From: Neoarius graeffei | Taxonomy: Eukaryota > Chordata > Actinopteri > Siluriformes > Ariidae | NCBI RefSeq assembly: GCF_027579695.1 | Contig: NC_083578.1 | Location: 2,952,460 to 3,016,459, forward strand | Direction: 5' to 3' | DNA: 64,000 nt | Shown: positions 31,701 to 43,318 of the stretch, piece after piece | Layout of the letters: each line of letters opens with the position of its first letter | Position numbering within the stretch: the first letter of the stretch is position 1 | Notes under the pieces: model-generated | The model's database searches: none | Told to the model about the DNA's origin: nothing | Seen by the model: the letters and a program-made list of their open reading frames with translations, nothing else | Translations under genes and position numbers: made by a program

Positions 31701-34700
31701 GCAAACCACCTCAGTGACTTCGGCTTGGGTAATGGACGAATCCACTTCTGAGTCATCAGCCTCAGTCTCCTCAGTGGAAGACATGACGGTAGGATTGAGG
31801 AGATCCTCAAAGTATTCCTTCCACCGCCCGACAATGTCCCCAGTCGAGGTCAACAGCTCCCCACCTGCACTGTAAACAGTGTTGGCAGAGTACTGCTTCC
31901 CCCTCCTGAGGCGCCGGACGGTTTGGCAGAATTTCTTCGAGGCCGACCGATAGTCCTTCTCCATGGCCTCCCCGAACTCCTCCCAGTTCCAAGTTTTTGC
32001 CTCCGCAACTGCCCGAGCTGCAGCACGCCTGGCCTGCCGATACCCGTCAGCTGCCTCGGGAGTCCTGGAGGTTAACATGGCCCGATAGGACTCCTTCTTC
32101 AGCTTGACGGCATCCCTTACTTCCGGTATCCACCACCGGGTTTGGGGATTGCCGCCACGACAGGCACCGGAGACCTTGCGGCCACAGCTCCGAACAGCTG
32201 CGTCCACAATGGAGGTAGAGAACATGGTCCACTCAGACTCAATGTCCCCCGCCTCCCTCGGAAGCTGGGAAAAGCTCTCCCGGAGGTGGGAGTTAAAGAC
32301 CTCCCCAACAGAGTGCTCGGCCAGACGTTCCCAGCAGACCCTCACCATACGTTTGGGCCTGCCAGGTCTGTCCAGCTTCCTCCTCCGCCAGCGGATCCAA
32401 CTCACCACCAGGTGGTGATCAGTTGACAGCTCAGCCCCTCTCTTCACCCGAGTGTCCAAGACATAGGGCCGGAGATCAGATGAAACGACTACAAAGTCTA
32501 TCATCGACCTCCGACCTAAGGTGTCCTGGTGCCACGTGCACTTATGGACACCCCTATGCTCGAACATGGTGTTCGTTATGGACAAACCGTGACTAGCACA
32601 GAAGTCCAATAACAAAACACCACTCGGGTTCAGATCGGGGAGGCCGTTCCTCCCAACCACGCCCCTCCAGGTGTCACTGTCATCGCCCACGTGAGCATTG
32701 AAGTCCCCCAGTAGCACAATGGAGTCCCCAGTCTGAGCACTCCTCAGTACCTCTCCCAGGGACTCCAAGAAGGCCGGATACTCTATACTGCTATTTGGGC
32801 CATAGGCACAAACAACAGCAAGAGCCCTCTCCCCAATCCGAAGGCGCAGAGAGGCGACCCTCTCGTTCACTGGGGTAAACTCCAACACATGGCAGCTGAG
32901 CTGGGGAGCTATAAGCAAGCCCACACCAGCCCGCCGCCGCTCACCACGGGCGACTCCAGAGAAGTGGAGAGTCCAGCCCCTCTCGAGGAGCTGGGTTCCA
33001 GAGCCCAAGCTGTGCGTGGAGGTGAGCCCGACTATCTCTAGCCGGTACCTCTCAACCTCCCGCACAAGCTCAGGCTCTTTCCCCCCCCAGCGAAGTGACA
33101 TTCCATGTCCCAACAGCCAGCCGCTGTGTCCGGGGATCAGGTCGTCGAGGCCCCTGCCTTCGACTGCCACCCAATCCACATTGCACCAGTCCCCTACTGC
33201 TACCTCTGTGGGTGGTGAACCCACAGGAGGTCGGGCCCACGTCACCTCTTCGGGCTGAGCCCGGCCGGGCCCCATGGGCAAAGGCCCGGCCACCAAGCGC
33301 TCGCATACGAGCCCCGACCCCGGGCCTGGCTCCAGGGTGGGGCCTCGGCTGCATCATCCCGGGCGACGTCACGGTCCTCAGATTTTTCTCCATAGGGGTT
33401 TTGGTGAACTGCTCTTAGTCTGGCCTGTCACCTAGGATCTGTCTGCCTTGGGAAACCCTAACAGGGGCATAATGCCCCCGACAACATAGCTCCTCGGATC
33501 ATTCAAGCACACAAACCCCTCCACCAAAATAAGGTGGCAGTTCTAGGAGGGGGTGCGTAAGGGTCAAGGCCGGAAAACCATACTGGGTGCCCGTGATCTT
33601 CGGGCCCTTAGACGGCACTGCATCACATACAGGCATGCTTCTGTATTGGAAATCACAAAATGGGCTCAGGAATATTTCCAGAGAACATTATCTGTGAACA
33701 CAATTCACCGTGCCATCCGCCGTTGCCAGCTAAAACTCTATAGTTCAAAGAAGAAGCCATATCTAAACATGATCCAGAAGCGCAGACGTCTTCTCTGGGC
33801 CAAGGCTCATTTAAAATGGACTGTGGCAAAGTGGAAAACTGTTCTGTGGTCAGACGAATCAAAATGTGAAGTTCTTTATGGAAATCAGGGATGCCGTGTC
33901 ATTCGGACTAAAGAGGAGAAGGACGACCAGAGTTGTCATCAGCGCTCAGTTCAGAAGCCTGCATCTCTGATGGTATGGGGTTGCATTAGTGCGTGTGGCA
34001 TGGGCAGCTTACACATCTGGAAAGACACCATCAATGCTGAAAGGTATATCCAGGTTCTAGAGCAACATATGCTCCCATCCAGACGACGTCTCTTTCAGGG
34101 AAGACCTTGCATTTTCCAACATGACAATGCCAAACCACATACTGCATCAATTACAGCATCATGGCTGCGTAGAAGAAGGGTCCGGGTACTGAACTGGCCA
34201 GCCTGCAGTCCAGATCTTTCACCCATAGAAAACATTTGGCGCATCATAAAACGGAAGATACGACAAAAAAGACCTAAGACAGTTGAGCAACTAGAATCCT
34301 ACATTAGACAAGAATGGGTTAACATTCCTATCCCTAAACTTGAGCAACTTGTCTCCTCAGTCCCCAGACGTTTACAGACTGTTGTAAAGAGAAAAGGGGA
34401 TGTCTCACAGTGGGAAACATGGCCTTGTCCCAACTTTTTTGAGATGTGTTGTTGTCATGAAATTTAAAATCCCCTAATTTTTCTCTTTAAATGATACATT
34501 TTCTCAGTTTAAACATTTGATATGTCATCTATGTTCTATTCTGAATAAAATATGGAATTTTGAAACTTCCACATCATTGCATTCCGTTTTTATTTACAAT
34601 TTGTACTTTGTCCCAACTTTTTTGGAATCGGGGTTGTACACACACATACACGATTCATTTCTTCATCATAAAATTATCAAGCAAGAACAGATCCACTTTA

Positions 34701-36027
34701 AAGGAACTCTCCATCTTGAAGCAGATTTAACGAGCGTATAAGCAAATATTTTCGGTGTGTTAAGAGAGACACATGCACACACTCAGTGTTGCTTTTCATT
34801 AGTAAGATGAGGACACCACGCTACACTGAAAATTAAAACCTTCACTGCATCACTTAAGTGAAGACACTCGGCAGGAGATTGTGTTTATTAATTAAATGTA
34901 AAAGTCGTGAATGTAATTTTGTACCGGATTCCATTTCAGTGTCATCACCGTGTTGCAAACGTGCCACACTGAAATGCAGTCACTGTTGTAATTGGAGGTG
35001 CGAGGAAGGAGCTGGAAGTGAGACGAGTCCCGGCAATGTTATTCTGGTTGATTTATTGACTCGTACTTGCAGCATTAAACACTCTAATGACATCTCATAT
35101 CATTATCTGTAGCCGCTTTATCCTGTTCTACAGGGTCGCAGGCGAGCTGGATCCTATCCCAGCTGACTACGGGCGAAAGGCGGGGTTCACCCTGGACAAG
35201 TCGCCAGGTCATCACAGGGCTGACACATAGACACAGACAACCATTCACACTCACATTCACACCTACGCTCAATTTAGAGTCACCAGTTAACCTAACCTGC
35301 ATGTCTTTGGACTGTGGGGGAAACCGGAGCACCCGGAGGAAACCCACGCGGATACGGGGAGAACATGCAAACTCCACACAGAAAGGCCCTCGCCGGCCCC
35401 GGGGCTCGAACCCGGACCTTCTTGCTGTGAGGCGACAGCGCTAACCACTACACCACCGTGCCGCCCGACTCTAATGACTTGATAACTAAAATCATGTTGC
35501 GTTCGTGTCACGTCAGAATTCTGTAATCCGATTTCTTCAAACCTCACCTGAGAAAGTCAGTCAGTGTTAAACATTTCTTCTGTGAGAAAACTATATTTTT
35601 TTTCCGTCCTGAACTCCTCGTTCTCGGCTCTCCAACAGCTAACCTGGTTCTGCACCAAACAGTGGAACGGATCCACGTCGGTAAAAAATTCGGAGACATC
35701 CCTCGAGGGATCTTCGTGGTCCGAGGGGAGAACGTGGTCCTGCTCGGAGAAGTCGTGAGTGCAGGCTTACTTATTTATTGTGGGTTTTTTTTTTTCTTTT
35801 TTCCCCTGTAGATTTGATTATTGATTGAATCGTTGCTCTGCTTTGCTTTGCCGTAGGATCTGGATAAAGACTGCGATCAGATCCTGCAGAGAGTCTCCAT
35901 CGAGGAGATCCTGGAGGAGCAGCGGGTGGAGCAGCAGGCCAAGCAGGAGTCCGAGCGTCTGAAGCTGCAGGCGGTGAAGGAGCGAGGGTTATCCATCCCC
36001 AGAGCAGACACACTCGACGACTTCTGA
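28798..36027 (+). CDS. lsm1: U6 snRNA-associated Sm-like protein LSm1
   Basis: Four exons: 28798-28843, 29459-29527, 35639-35754 and 35857-36027. GT-AG borders and matching phases (1, 1, 0) predict 133 aa, exactly the human length. It starts [20 protein letters not shown]. Sm1 motif: [24 protein letters not shown] split over exons 2-3. Sm2 motif: [17 protein letters not shown]. The charged C-terminal helix ([19 protein letters not shown]) ends in ADTLDDF. LSm1 caps the cytoplasmic LSm1-7 ring which, with Pat1, binds oligoadenylated mRNA 3' ends and promotes decapping in P-bodies. Intron 2 (6.1 kb) is inflated by a Tc1-like transposon containing a LINE, and by a SINE. It shares a promoter with bag4. 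Sequence and length make the call secure. Confidence 0.97.
30253..33552 (-). mobile_element. RTE-like LINE, essentially full length
   Basis: 3.3 kb on the minus strand, bounded by the perfect 13-bp duplication GTGCGTAAGGGTC (30240-30252 and 33553-33565). It has a short 5' UTR, one long ORF (endonuclease plus reverse transcriptase) and an extremely short 3' UTR of about 20 bp: the stop TAA lies within GGATAAAGCGG, followed by AAGAAGACGAGACGAGAC. A single ORF, tiny 3' UTR and simple-repeat tail fit the RTE group (Rex3/Expander-like in fish). The clade is inferred from architecture. Confidence 0.9.
30273..33393 (-). CDS. LINE ORF: AP endonuclease and reverse transcriptase
   Basis: 30273-33296 is open for 1007 codons. 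Endonuclease motifs: [22 protein letters not shown] and [10 protein letters not shown]. Reverse transcriptase: [62 protein letters not shown] and the catalytic [13 protein letters not shown]. The C-terminal region has [21 protein letters not shown] and ends LLPPRPGPG. The first endonuclease motif, [13 protein letters not shown], lies in the next frame (33070-33393). The switch is at an eight-C run (33081-33088); seven would join the frames. About 18 residues usual between SLYRS and IYVPTL in related fish elements appear absent, from memory. Otherwise it looks intact. Confidence 0.9.
34639..35080. other. lsm1 intron 2, unremarkable stretch
   Basis: AT-rich intronic DNA between the Tc1 element and the SINE. 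No coding or repeat signal beyond a short (CA)n at 34637-34650. Confidence 0.5.
35092..35467 (-). mobile_element. tRNA-derived SINE, TGAGA-tail family, in lsm1 intron
   Basis: Full-length copy in opposite orientation to lsm1. The 11-bp duplication ACTCTAATGAC sits at 35081-35091 and 35468-35478. Its tail reads ATAATGATATGAGATG. It is located only about 170 bp before exon 3. Confidence 0.93.
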
Positions 36028-36406
36028 AAGATTTCATCGTCTCCAGTTTCAGCGTGTTTATGTTCAGGGGTGAAGAGACGTCACGTTTCATTCACTCACG
36101 ACACAAACGTGACTTTTTTTTCTTTCTTTTTAAAGAGATTGTGTTAAATAATGTGATGTCATTTCATTTGTGTTTTGGTTTTTTTTTTTTTTTTGTAAAG
36201 CAGTCGCTCCGAATCGACTGAAGCCGTCCGCCATCTTTATGGCAATGGATGATGGACAAAACAAAACCACATGGAAGCTCATCAGCCTGCTGGATTTTAG
36301 TTTCTGTGTAACAAGAGAATAATAATGAAACCTTAAACTCGGTCTGTTTCTGTTGTTGTTTGTTGTGTAAATTCACGCTGTACAACAATGAAGATATTTT
36401 CGTTCG

Positions 36407-36412
36407 ATTAAA
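36407..36412 (+). terminator. Probable lsm1 poly(A) signal
   Basis: ATTAAA about 380 bases after the lsm1 stop, followed by a GT/T-rich segment (CTGTTTTGTACG, then GTCTGAGTCTGGTTT). Confidence 0.4.
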
Positions 36413-36429
36413 CCTGTTTTGTACGGCGC

Positions 36430-39400
36430 GGACGTCTGAGTCTGGTTTATCGAGCAAAGGTTAAACGAGGTCCTTCGTCTTCTCTCTAAACAACATGCCG
36501 TGTCTGATTCGTATAAAAATCAAGTCGCGTGTCTGAAGCGATGGATCGGCTGTGATGGTAAACTCACGGCCTCTCTCTGTTCAGTTCAGAGGATTCTGTG
36601 ATGATGGCACTTTTTTTGGGAGTGTTTTATCACTATTAGACATTTAAACACCTTGTTTTCTTTTTAATTAAGTGTTTTTAACTTTTTTTTTCCAAAAAGA
36701 AAAAATATTTCTGCACTGCTCAGGAAACCATTTCAGTAGGGGGCCAAACACTGAAAGTGTGTACGCGCCATATCGGAATTATACATTTCCTTATTTTTTG
36801 TTTTTATACATACTTTAAGTAAACGGGTTGATTTGTGTTTTTTTTTTTTATCAGAGAATAATCAAATACACAAAATGTGCTTTAACTAGCATGTGTGTTA
36901 ATGGTCTCCAGACATCAAGGAAATGGTTGAATTCTTTTTATTGAACAAAAAGAATGAATTTGATTTACTTTCAATCTGCAGTTTGTGAGTAAGAGGGTCG
37001 TTCTCATCATAAAAGGAAATAAAAAAGTGATGGAATTGACTTTTCTTCGTCCTCTTCTTCATCATCACGTGATCTTCAGGAAATAAGAATTATGCAACTT
37101 CCTGTCAAGCCAGTGGATTCTGGAATGTTCCACATTTCTCACAGGAGTGACAGAGTTCCACTGACAGGGTTAAAGTGAATGATAAAGTGTACAGAAAGCT
37201 CTTAATGATACTTGAACGTAAAGAGAAATTCGAGTGTGTGTTGCATTTTAAAGTTCAGTAACTTTGTAGGTTTCATTCACTTTTTTATTAACTTTACACA
37301 CAGATTTGACGGTTATACAGTGACAGTGTGTCCATTACATTCTACATCTTTATACTACCATTCTCTTTTACACTGAATTTCACCTTCAGCAATGTGTTGC
37401 AGAGGCTCCACACTGAAATGCAATCACTGCCCAATCACAGCTCAAAGTCAGACTCGGGGGCGTGGCTGAAATCGGAGAACCGTGGAAGGAACAGATGATG
37501 TTCGGGGACAAGTGTAAGGATGGTTTGGCTTAAGTTTTAAGGTGTGTGTGTGTGTGTGTGTGTGTGAGTAACCCTATATAATAAGTGTATAATGAGTGTA
37601 TTTATGTTTTTATCTGGCACTTGCAAGCACGTGATCAGTGAGAGTCTGTGTAATTCCCTTTTCTACCACACGGTGCCGCCAAACACAAGCTTTTCTCTTA
37701 TAACACTTCATTTCTCAAATACTGTAACTACTGAAATATTATAAATTAAACACACACAAAACAGTCACATCTTTTCAGTTGGATAAGCAGGGAATCAGTT
37801 AGTGTTTAAATATTAAAAAGTTAAAGCAAAAAAATCAGCAGCACTACAACACTTTTGCCTTTAAGGCCTTCAAACTATTAAAGGTACAACCCTGATACTA
37901 ACATACTGAATAAGTTTACCTGTTTTGTTTGTTTGTTTGTTTGTTTGTTTGTTTGAGTATTTGTAACACACATTGCCCTCTGCACTATTTACTCCACATC
38001 AGAAACTGACCTTTAGACACGTGTCCTGTCCAGGAGGAGCACGGACTCGAAAAATGTAAACAGAAACCTGAAATGGAAAAAGAAGTGAAAGAACCAGTGA
38101 GCTGTACTCATTACATGACCCCAGATTCTAGATTTTGTATCAGAGATTTATTTCAGGTGTAGAAACACTTTTGAATGTTTAAAACGTCACCATCAGGCTT
38201 TTACTTTTCAACGGCTCTAATCCAAAAACACACAGTGATAAATAAAAACTGGAGGAAAGTTTCATAATGGAGGCCAAAGAGCTGGAAGATTTAAAAAAAA
38301 TGGAGTTAATGTTTTTACTGGAAAATCAGACATTTTTGAAAAGTCTCAAATAAAACAGAAATACAGACAAGTTTCTCAAAAAACAAAGGTTGTTTTATTT
38401 CCTAGTTTTGTCAGTTTATAAACATTATTTGACAAAATTATGTTTATAGTTTTATATGGAGTTGTAATTTATTTGTAGTTATTTTATTCACTTGTGTTTT
38501 ATATTTATATTTATGCACACATTTGTTTTTTAACAAATGAAACATGATTTGTGTTTTATTTCCCCATAATGTTTTAACTCTGAGAAATATAATCTTTATA
38601 TTATATAATTTTAGATGTGCATTTATACTGTATATAATAAAAACATTTTATATATATAGTGCATTTTTAAAATAATTTTATATTTAATTTCCATTTTATA
38701 TCTATTTTACTTTTTAAAATATTTTCTATAATTGTTATAATTATTTATATCTTGATTTATATTTTTTATTTAGTTGTATTTTGTAATTAATTATTTTAAT
38801 AAATACAGAATGTGCACATTTTAATTTTTGATGAAAATGTGTCCAAATACAGAAAATATAACATCATGATGTTGTTGCTGTTGTTGATTGTAGTTTATAT
38901 TTTGCCTCATTTTTAATGAAAGATCACTTTCACTGTAAGAATCAGAGACATGCTGGATATTTCCTGACCCACGTGACCTCATTAAATAAACATTCCTGCT
39001 GAAACAGTAGTCCATGTTCAGAGAGAGTGAGGGTTCTGTTCTGGTTCTGGTTCTGGTACTATGTCCTGTGATTGCTTTGGAAGGTTCCCCGGCTGAAATG
39101 GAGTCTGGAGGGTCACCCCAGGCCGGAACAGGGGGTGAGACAGGGTGAGAGGAGGTGAGACAGGGTTCTGAATGTAGTGCACATATCAGATATCCTGAGG
39201 CAGGCATGTCTCCTCCTCCTCCTCCTGCGTCACAGCTGCACTGGGACACGCCTTTCCCTCCAGCCAGGGGAGGAGGAGGAGGAGGTGGTGGTGGTGGACA
39301 CTCCGGGTTGCCAGATTGACATTTTATCTTTCTAAAAATATTTGTTTAGAAATCTGCATGTGTGCTCTCTACATTTGTATTAAACCACAGCATGGAGGGA

Positions 39401-40200
39401 GGAATTCTCAAATCTGATTGGTCGGAAGCCTTTAACTGGAGTTTCAGCTGTAACATGTAACACTATAAGCCTATTAATGCGCTCTTTCTTTTTCGTTAGC
39501 GTTACTATAGTAACAGTTCATTCACTTATTGTACGGTATATCACAGACACGCTACGTTATCTAAGACTGATAATAAACAGATATAAACATGATCGTTGAT
39601 GTGATGGAGTTTTCTGTTCGTTGTTGGAGTCTCCAGTGTCACAGTCGCGGTCCTTTGCGGTTTCTCAGTAACATGACAAGCCATTTATCGCTGCTATAAC
39701 ATGAGTGAAAACACAAACTTATGTTTGCTCACAACGTTAAATGTAACAATAAACTGTAAAAAAAAAATGTACATCTTGGCTGTAAAGAATAAAACACTTG
39801 GGGACGTGCGATTCCAAAAATAATCCGCCTTGCGTCCCACATCACACCACCCTGCTGTGGGTTATTTTTGTATAATCGTACACTCTGTTACATTTTATTC
39901 CTTCATATGATGTACGAATGTAGGCTATCGTATAAAAAGTGCGTATTCTGATTATATTACACAGACATGAGTGTTTTTCATCCGAGCTCCATCCGGGACA
40001 TGGAGAACTGAAACCGGGACATAAATCTCTATCTGTCACTCGTGAGGAAATCGATGAATGAATTGTTTTGATAAATTTGGGGACTTTTTGTTTGTGAATG
40101 TGTTGATATAATAAAAAAGAAAATCACACACTGGCTTGAAGATATAAAGTTTATCTTCTCATGTTTGAAAAACTCACATTTTTCATACGAAATACATCAC
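36430..40200. other. Intergenic region between lsm1 and the ISL2EU nest
   Basis: 3.8 kb with no recognisable exon. Contents: (GT)n at 37541-37567, (GTTT)n near 37925-37955, a very AT-rich block 38400-38820, and GGA/GGT triplet runs near 39265-39300. A minus-strand frame of 142 codons (38821-39249) carries only triplet-driven Gly and Gln runs and no known domain. Confidence 0.5.
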
Positions 40201-40221
40201 GGATCTGAGTGACATATTTAA

Positions 40222-40342
40222 ATAATATTGGCTGGTGTTGAGTGGTCTATCAGATATATTCCATTCAGCGAGCACGAGTCTAAGACAAGTAGCTGAATGG
40301 AATATATCTGATAGACCATGAATAAAAGACAGCCAATATTAT
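40222..40342. repeat. Inverted repeat, about 45-bp arms
   Basis: The left arm (AATATTGGCTG ... GGTCTATCAGATATATTCCA) is repeated in reverse complement at 40289-40342 around a 20-bp loop, followed by (ATT)n. Probably a fold-back MITE. Sequence 40080-40200 also resembles 41100-41220, so this area belongs to a dispersed repeat family. Confidence 0.65.
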
Positions 40343-41300
40343 TATTATTATTATTATTATTATACATACACATTCTCTTCATATCAGCATTCTCGAAGGC
40401 CAACACTAGCTTACCCGCAACTCGGTGCTGTTAGCGCGGCAGTCCAGTTACCATCCAGCTGGTGTAGTGTTAGCGAAGGCCAATGCTAGCGCAGTCAAGA
40501 TGATGATTATTATTATTATTTTCCCTGTGTAATTTACTGAGTTACTTTTAAAATTAGGGTTAGGGTTAGAAGTTTTACATCTCTGACGTGTCTCTTTCCC
40601 AGTTTTTCAATGTCCGTTGGTATGTTTTTTCTCTTGTAAATATGCGTGAAGAATATCTAATGAAGTTTTGGGAGCCTTTCAGGTGTTTAACATGTCTTCA
40701 GTTTCAGTTTTCAGTTTATTTATTTAGTGCTTAAAACCTAGCACTGGATTAGCCTCGTCTACTTTCCTTCCCAGCTGACAAAGAAATGATTGTGCGCAGG
40801 CGCAACAGAAAAGTTTTGTCATTGGATCTTTGCATGAGCTCTGATGTATGATGTCGTGTTGTCTTGACAACGTGCAATATTATAACAATATTGCATGCTC
40901 ATTCTCCATTGGGTAGAGTGGCGTAATACACGTAGGATAAGCGATATGACAACAATATTGCATGCTATCAAACCAAATTAATGAAACCCGCTAGAAGGGA
41001 ATAGAACACGTTTTTATTCCATCGAAAAAGTGTCCTGTTTATATAATAATAAGCGATATATCATGATTATTGTATTTGTTGGTTCAAACTGGTTCAAAAT
41101 TAAAATCTTTTGATTAACTTGCATATTTGTTTTGTGGATGTGTCCATATAATATAAAGACGATTACACAGTGGCACAAAGATATGAAGTTTATCTTCTCA
41201 TGGTGAAAAATATACAGTATATATTGCTGGGTTTCAGTCACATGACTTCTTCGTGATTTTACCGGAAGTGAAATAGCTGGTGGTCTAAACGGCTGCCGTA

Positions 41301-41640
41301 GTGCAAACAACTAGCGATAACTTATCAGAGTACGCTCGTAATCTAGAAGCCACTGCTGGCTTTAGATATATTCAGAAGATCGCTGTGTGCAATGGAATCG
41401 ACGCCTACAGTCTGGGAAAGAAGGATTTGTCATACGATCTGGAAAACTACCCTTCAGTCGAGTTCCCCGACATCTCCAACTATCTGGTGTTGCAGACGTC
41501 CTTCTACACCGCAGAACAGATGAAAGCGTGGAAGAGTATGGAGGCTTACAACTTTTTGTATGTGGCTGGGTAAAGGACCTCGGGATCAAGTCGCTGCCCA
41601 GTGAATCCTGGATTGTTTTTGCCCGTGTAAGGATGTGTGT
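41301..41640 (+). pseudogene. N-terminal fragment of an ISL2EU accessory protein
   Basis: The frame reads YARNLEATAGFRYIQKIAVC, NGIDAYSLGKKDLSYDLENY and FYTAEQMKAWKSMEAYNF. It then shifts by one to continue as WVKDLGIKSLPSESWIVFAR before an apparent splice or break. The AYKSMEAYNFF..GWV type of motif is known to me from fish repeat proteins that end in a YqaJ nuclease domain. Only this first part is present. The family link is from memory, hence modest confidence. Confidence 0.5.
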
Positions 41641-42073
41641 GTTTTTTAAAGCTTTTTGTTCGTGTCTTTACAACGAAGCACTGCAAGTTGAAGTGTAAAC
41701 AAACACCAGTTGGCTTGATTCTCACTTGTGTTGGCTCTTATCTCTCAGCTAAATCATTCACAGAGATCATCAGAAACCCCTTTAAAGACCTGGATCTTTA
41801 AAGATCCAGAAGAATTTTGTTGCGACTTGCATGCATACGGACTTTGTGAGGAGTGAACAAAGAAACAGCTGGGGACTTTAGCGCTTCATGACTAAAAAAG
41901 TACCGTAAAATAGCGAGACATAGCAAGAAAAATACTTGGAAAACACTCAGGACAGAGCTGAGAGGGAAATACAAACCTTTCACCAAGTGATCACTGCAAA
42001 CTCCAGCACGCTTCAACTCAGCTCCCTTCGATTTCAGTCAGAGGTTTAAAAGCCACCTTTCTTTACGTCTTTT

Positions 42074-42429
42074 TAAGAAGAAGAAGAAACCTTTATTTGT
42101 CACATGCACACTGAGATTCATCCTTTGCATTTAACCCACCTGAAGCAGTGAACACACACACACTCAGAGCAGTGGGCAGCCACACCAGAGCGCCTGGGGA
42201 GCAGTCAGGGGTTCGGTACCTCACTCAAGGGCACCTCAGCCCAAGGCCGCCCCACGTCAACCTAACTGCATGTCTTTGGGGGAAACTAGAGCACCCAGAG
42301 GAAACCCACACAGACACAGGGAGAACATGTAAACTCCACACAGAAAGGCCCTCGCCGGCTGCTGGGTTCGAACCTGGAACCTTCTTGCTGTGAGGCGGCC
42401 GTGCTAACCACTACACCACCATGCTGTCC
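42074..42429 (-). mobile_element. SINE of the CTT-tail family
   Basis: The minus-strand head has GTAGTGGTTAGCACGGCCGC and box B GGTTCGAACCC. The body shares its first half with the TGAGA-tail SINE. The tail is GTGACAAATAAAGGTTTCTT followed by (CTT)n. It is inserted in the ISL2EU-like element. Confidence 0.9.
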
Positions 42430-42777
42430 GGTAGATGTGAAATCCTGTGTTCATTCACCCTTTTTTATTAGTTCACAGGGAACCCTGAAGAAACTTTTAT
42501 CAGTTTCACGGTTTGATCGATTCGAACAACGCAAGCGTAAGGCATTTTTCATGCGAGCAATGAACCTTCTCCATACAAATGCTTTGTCAACTGAGCTTTG
42601 GTAGACCACCAGCTAAAGTTCTGAATAACTAATGAGGCGGATGTGACGTCACGTGAAACCCAGCAATACATTCACGACTTAAAGATAAACTTTGTATCTT
42701 CGTGTCACTGTGTAACATCCTCTATTTACTTATTCAGGTGACATTGGGCATACCTAACAACCTGTGTTCCCCCCCCC

Positions 42778-43318
42778 CCCCCCCCCCCCAATCTGTCCCT
42801 CTGAGTTACATGTCGGTCCTGAGCTCGAGATGCTGAACCTCTTCTGCTCCTCAGACCTGCCTGATCCATCCTGGTGCCCTGTGTCTGGTTGGAGTCTCAT
42901 CGCATCGCTCCTGTGGAGGACGGCCCCATGTGGACAGTTGGGGGTCGTGCCTGGAGGACGCGCTGGACTCTTGCAGTGGTGCTTTTGTGGCTGGGGACTG
43001 CAGTTGTTGTGAGCGGTTTTGTGCTCAGGTTTCCGTCGGTGGGGGGTTTATAGCATCAACGAAACTGACTTCATGTTAAAACTGTTAATATTATAGTCAT
43101 GCTGTCTGTTGTTGCCCAAATGAGGATGGGTTCCCTTTTGAGTCTGGTTCCTCTCGAGGTTTCTTCCTCGTGTCGTCTGAGGGAGTTTTTCCTTGCCACT
43201 GTCGCCACAGGCTTCTCATTGGGGATAGATTAGGGATAAAATTAGCTCATGTTTTAAGTCGTTCAAATTCTGTAAAGCTGCTTTGCGACAATGTCTATTG
43301 TTAAAATGCAATACAAAT
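42778..43318 (+). mobile_element. LINE/SINE 3'-UTR-like repeat
   Basis: After a poly(C) run comes a sequence I recognise as a common teleost retroposon tail: CCTGATCCATCCTGGTGCCC, GGTTTCTTCCTCGTGTCGTC, GAGTTTTTCCTTGCCACTG and AAAGCTGCTTTGCGACAATG. It has no open reading frame, and the family name is not certain. Confidence 0.6.

Larger units (their letters stand above)
30081..34467 (+). pseudogene. Tc1 transposase, family B, split by a LINE
   Basis: The first part, 30081-30252 ([20 protein letters not shown], then a helix-turn-helix with [19 protein letters not shown]), resumes in frame at the second copy of the target duplication, 33553, and runs to a stop at 34467. The DDE triad is visible: [22 protein letters not shown] and [12 protein letters not shown]. 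No other stop is seen, so the LINE insertion is the only evident break. Confidence 0.9.
29721..34636 (+). mobile_element. Tc1-like transposon, family B, holding a LINE
   Basis: Inverted ends CCCGATTCCAAAAAAGTTGG / CCAACTTTTTTGGAATCGGG with TA on both sides (29719-29720, 34637-34638). Without the 3.3-kb LINE and its duplicated 13 bp, the element is about 1.6 kb, the normal Tc1 length. Both terminal repeats and the transposase frame are preserved, so it was probably recently active before the LINE entered. It lies in lsm1 intron 2, same strand. Confidence 0.93.
41225..42665 (+). mobile_element. ISL2EU-like DNA transposon, deleted
   Basis: Inverted ends TGCTGGGTTTCAGTCACATG / TGCTGGGTTTCACGTGACGT with AT on both sides (41223-41224, 42666-42667). 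The 2-bp AT duplication, and an ORF related to fish proteins that accompany YqaJ-type nucleases, point to ISL2EU. Transposase and nuclease parts are absent. A CTT-tail SINE has inserted at 42074. Confidence 0.6.
41154..42722. mobile_element. Outer fold-back element around the ISL2EU-like insert
   Basis: About 55-bp arms, GATTACACAGTGGCACAAAG... (41161-41222) and the inverse ...GTGTCACTGTGTAAC (42668-42717), flank the inner element. A partial third copy of the arm lies at 40085-40200. Without the insert the element is a roughly 120-bp hairpin. Confidence 0.65.

Noticed and set aside
31090-32426. Several plus-strand frames of 60-130 codons
   Set aside because: They are antisense shadows of the LINE reverse-transcriptase ORF.
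38821-39249. 142-codon minus-strand frame
   Set aside because: Gly and Gln runs come from triplet repeats and no known domain or splice context was recognised; left uncalled.
40553-40572. TTAGGGTTAGGGTTAG as an interstitial telomere
   Set aside because: Only about two and a half units; too short to mean anything.
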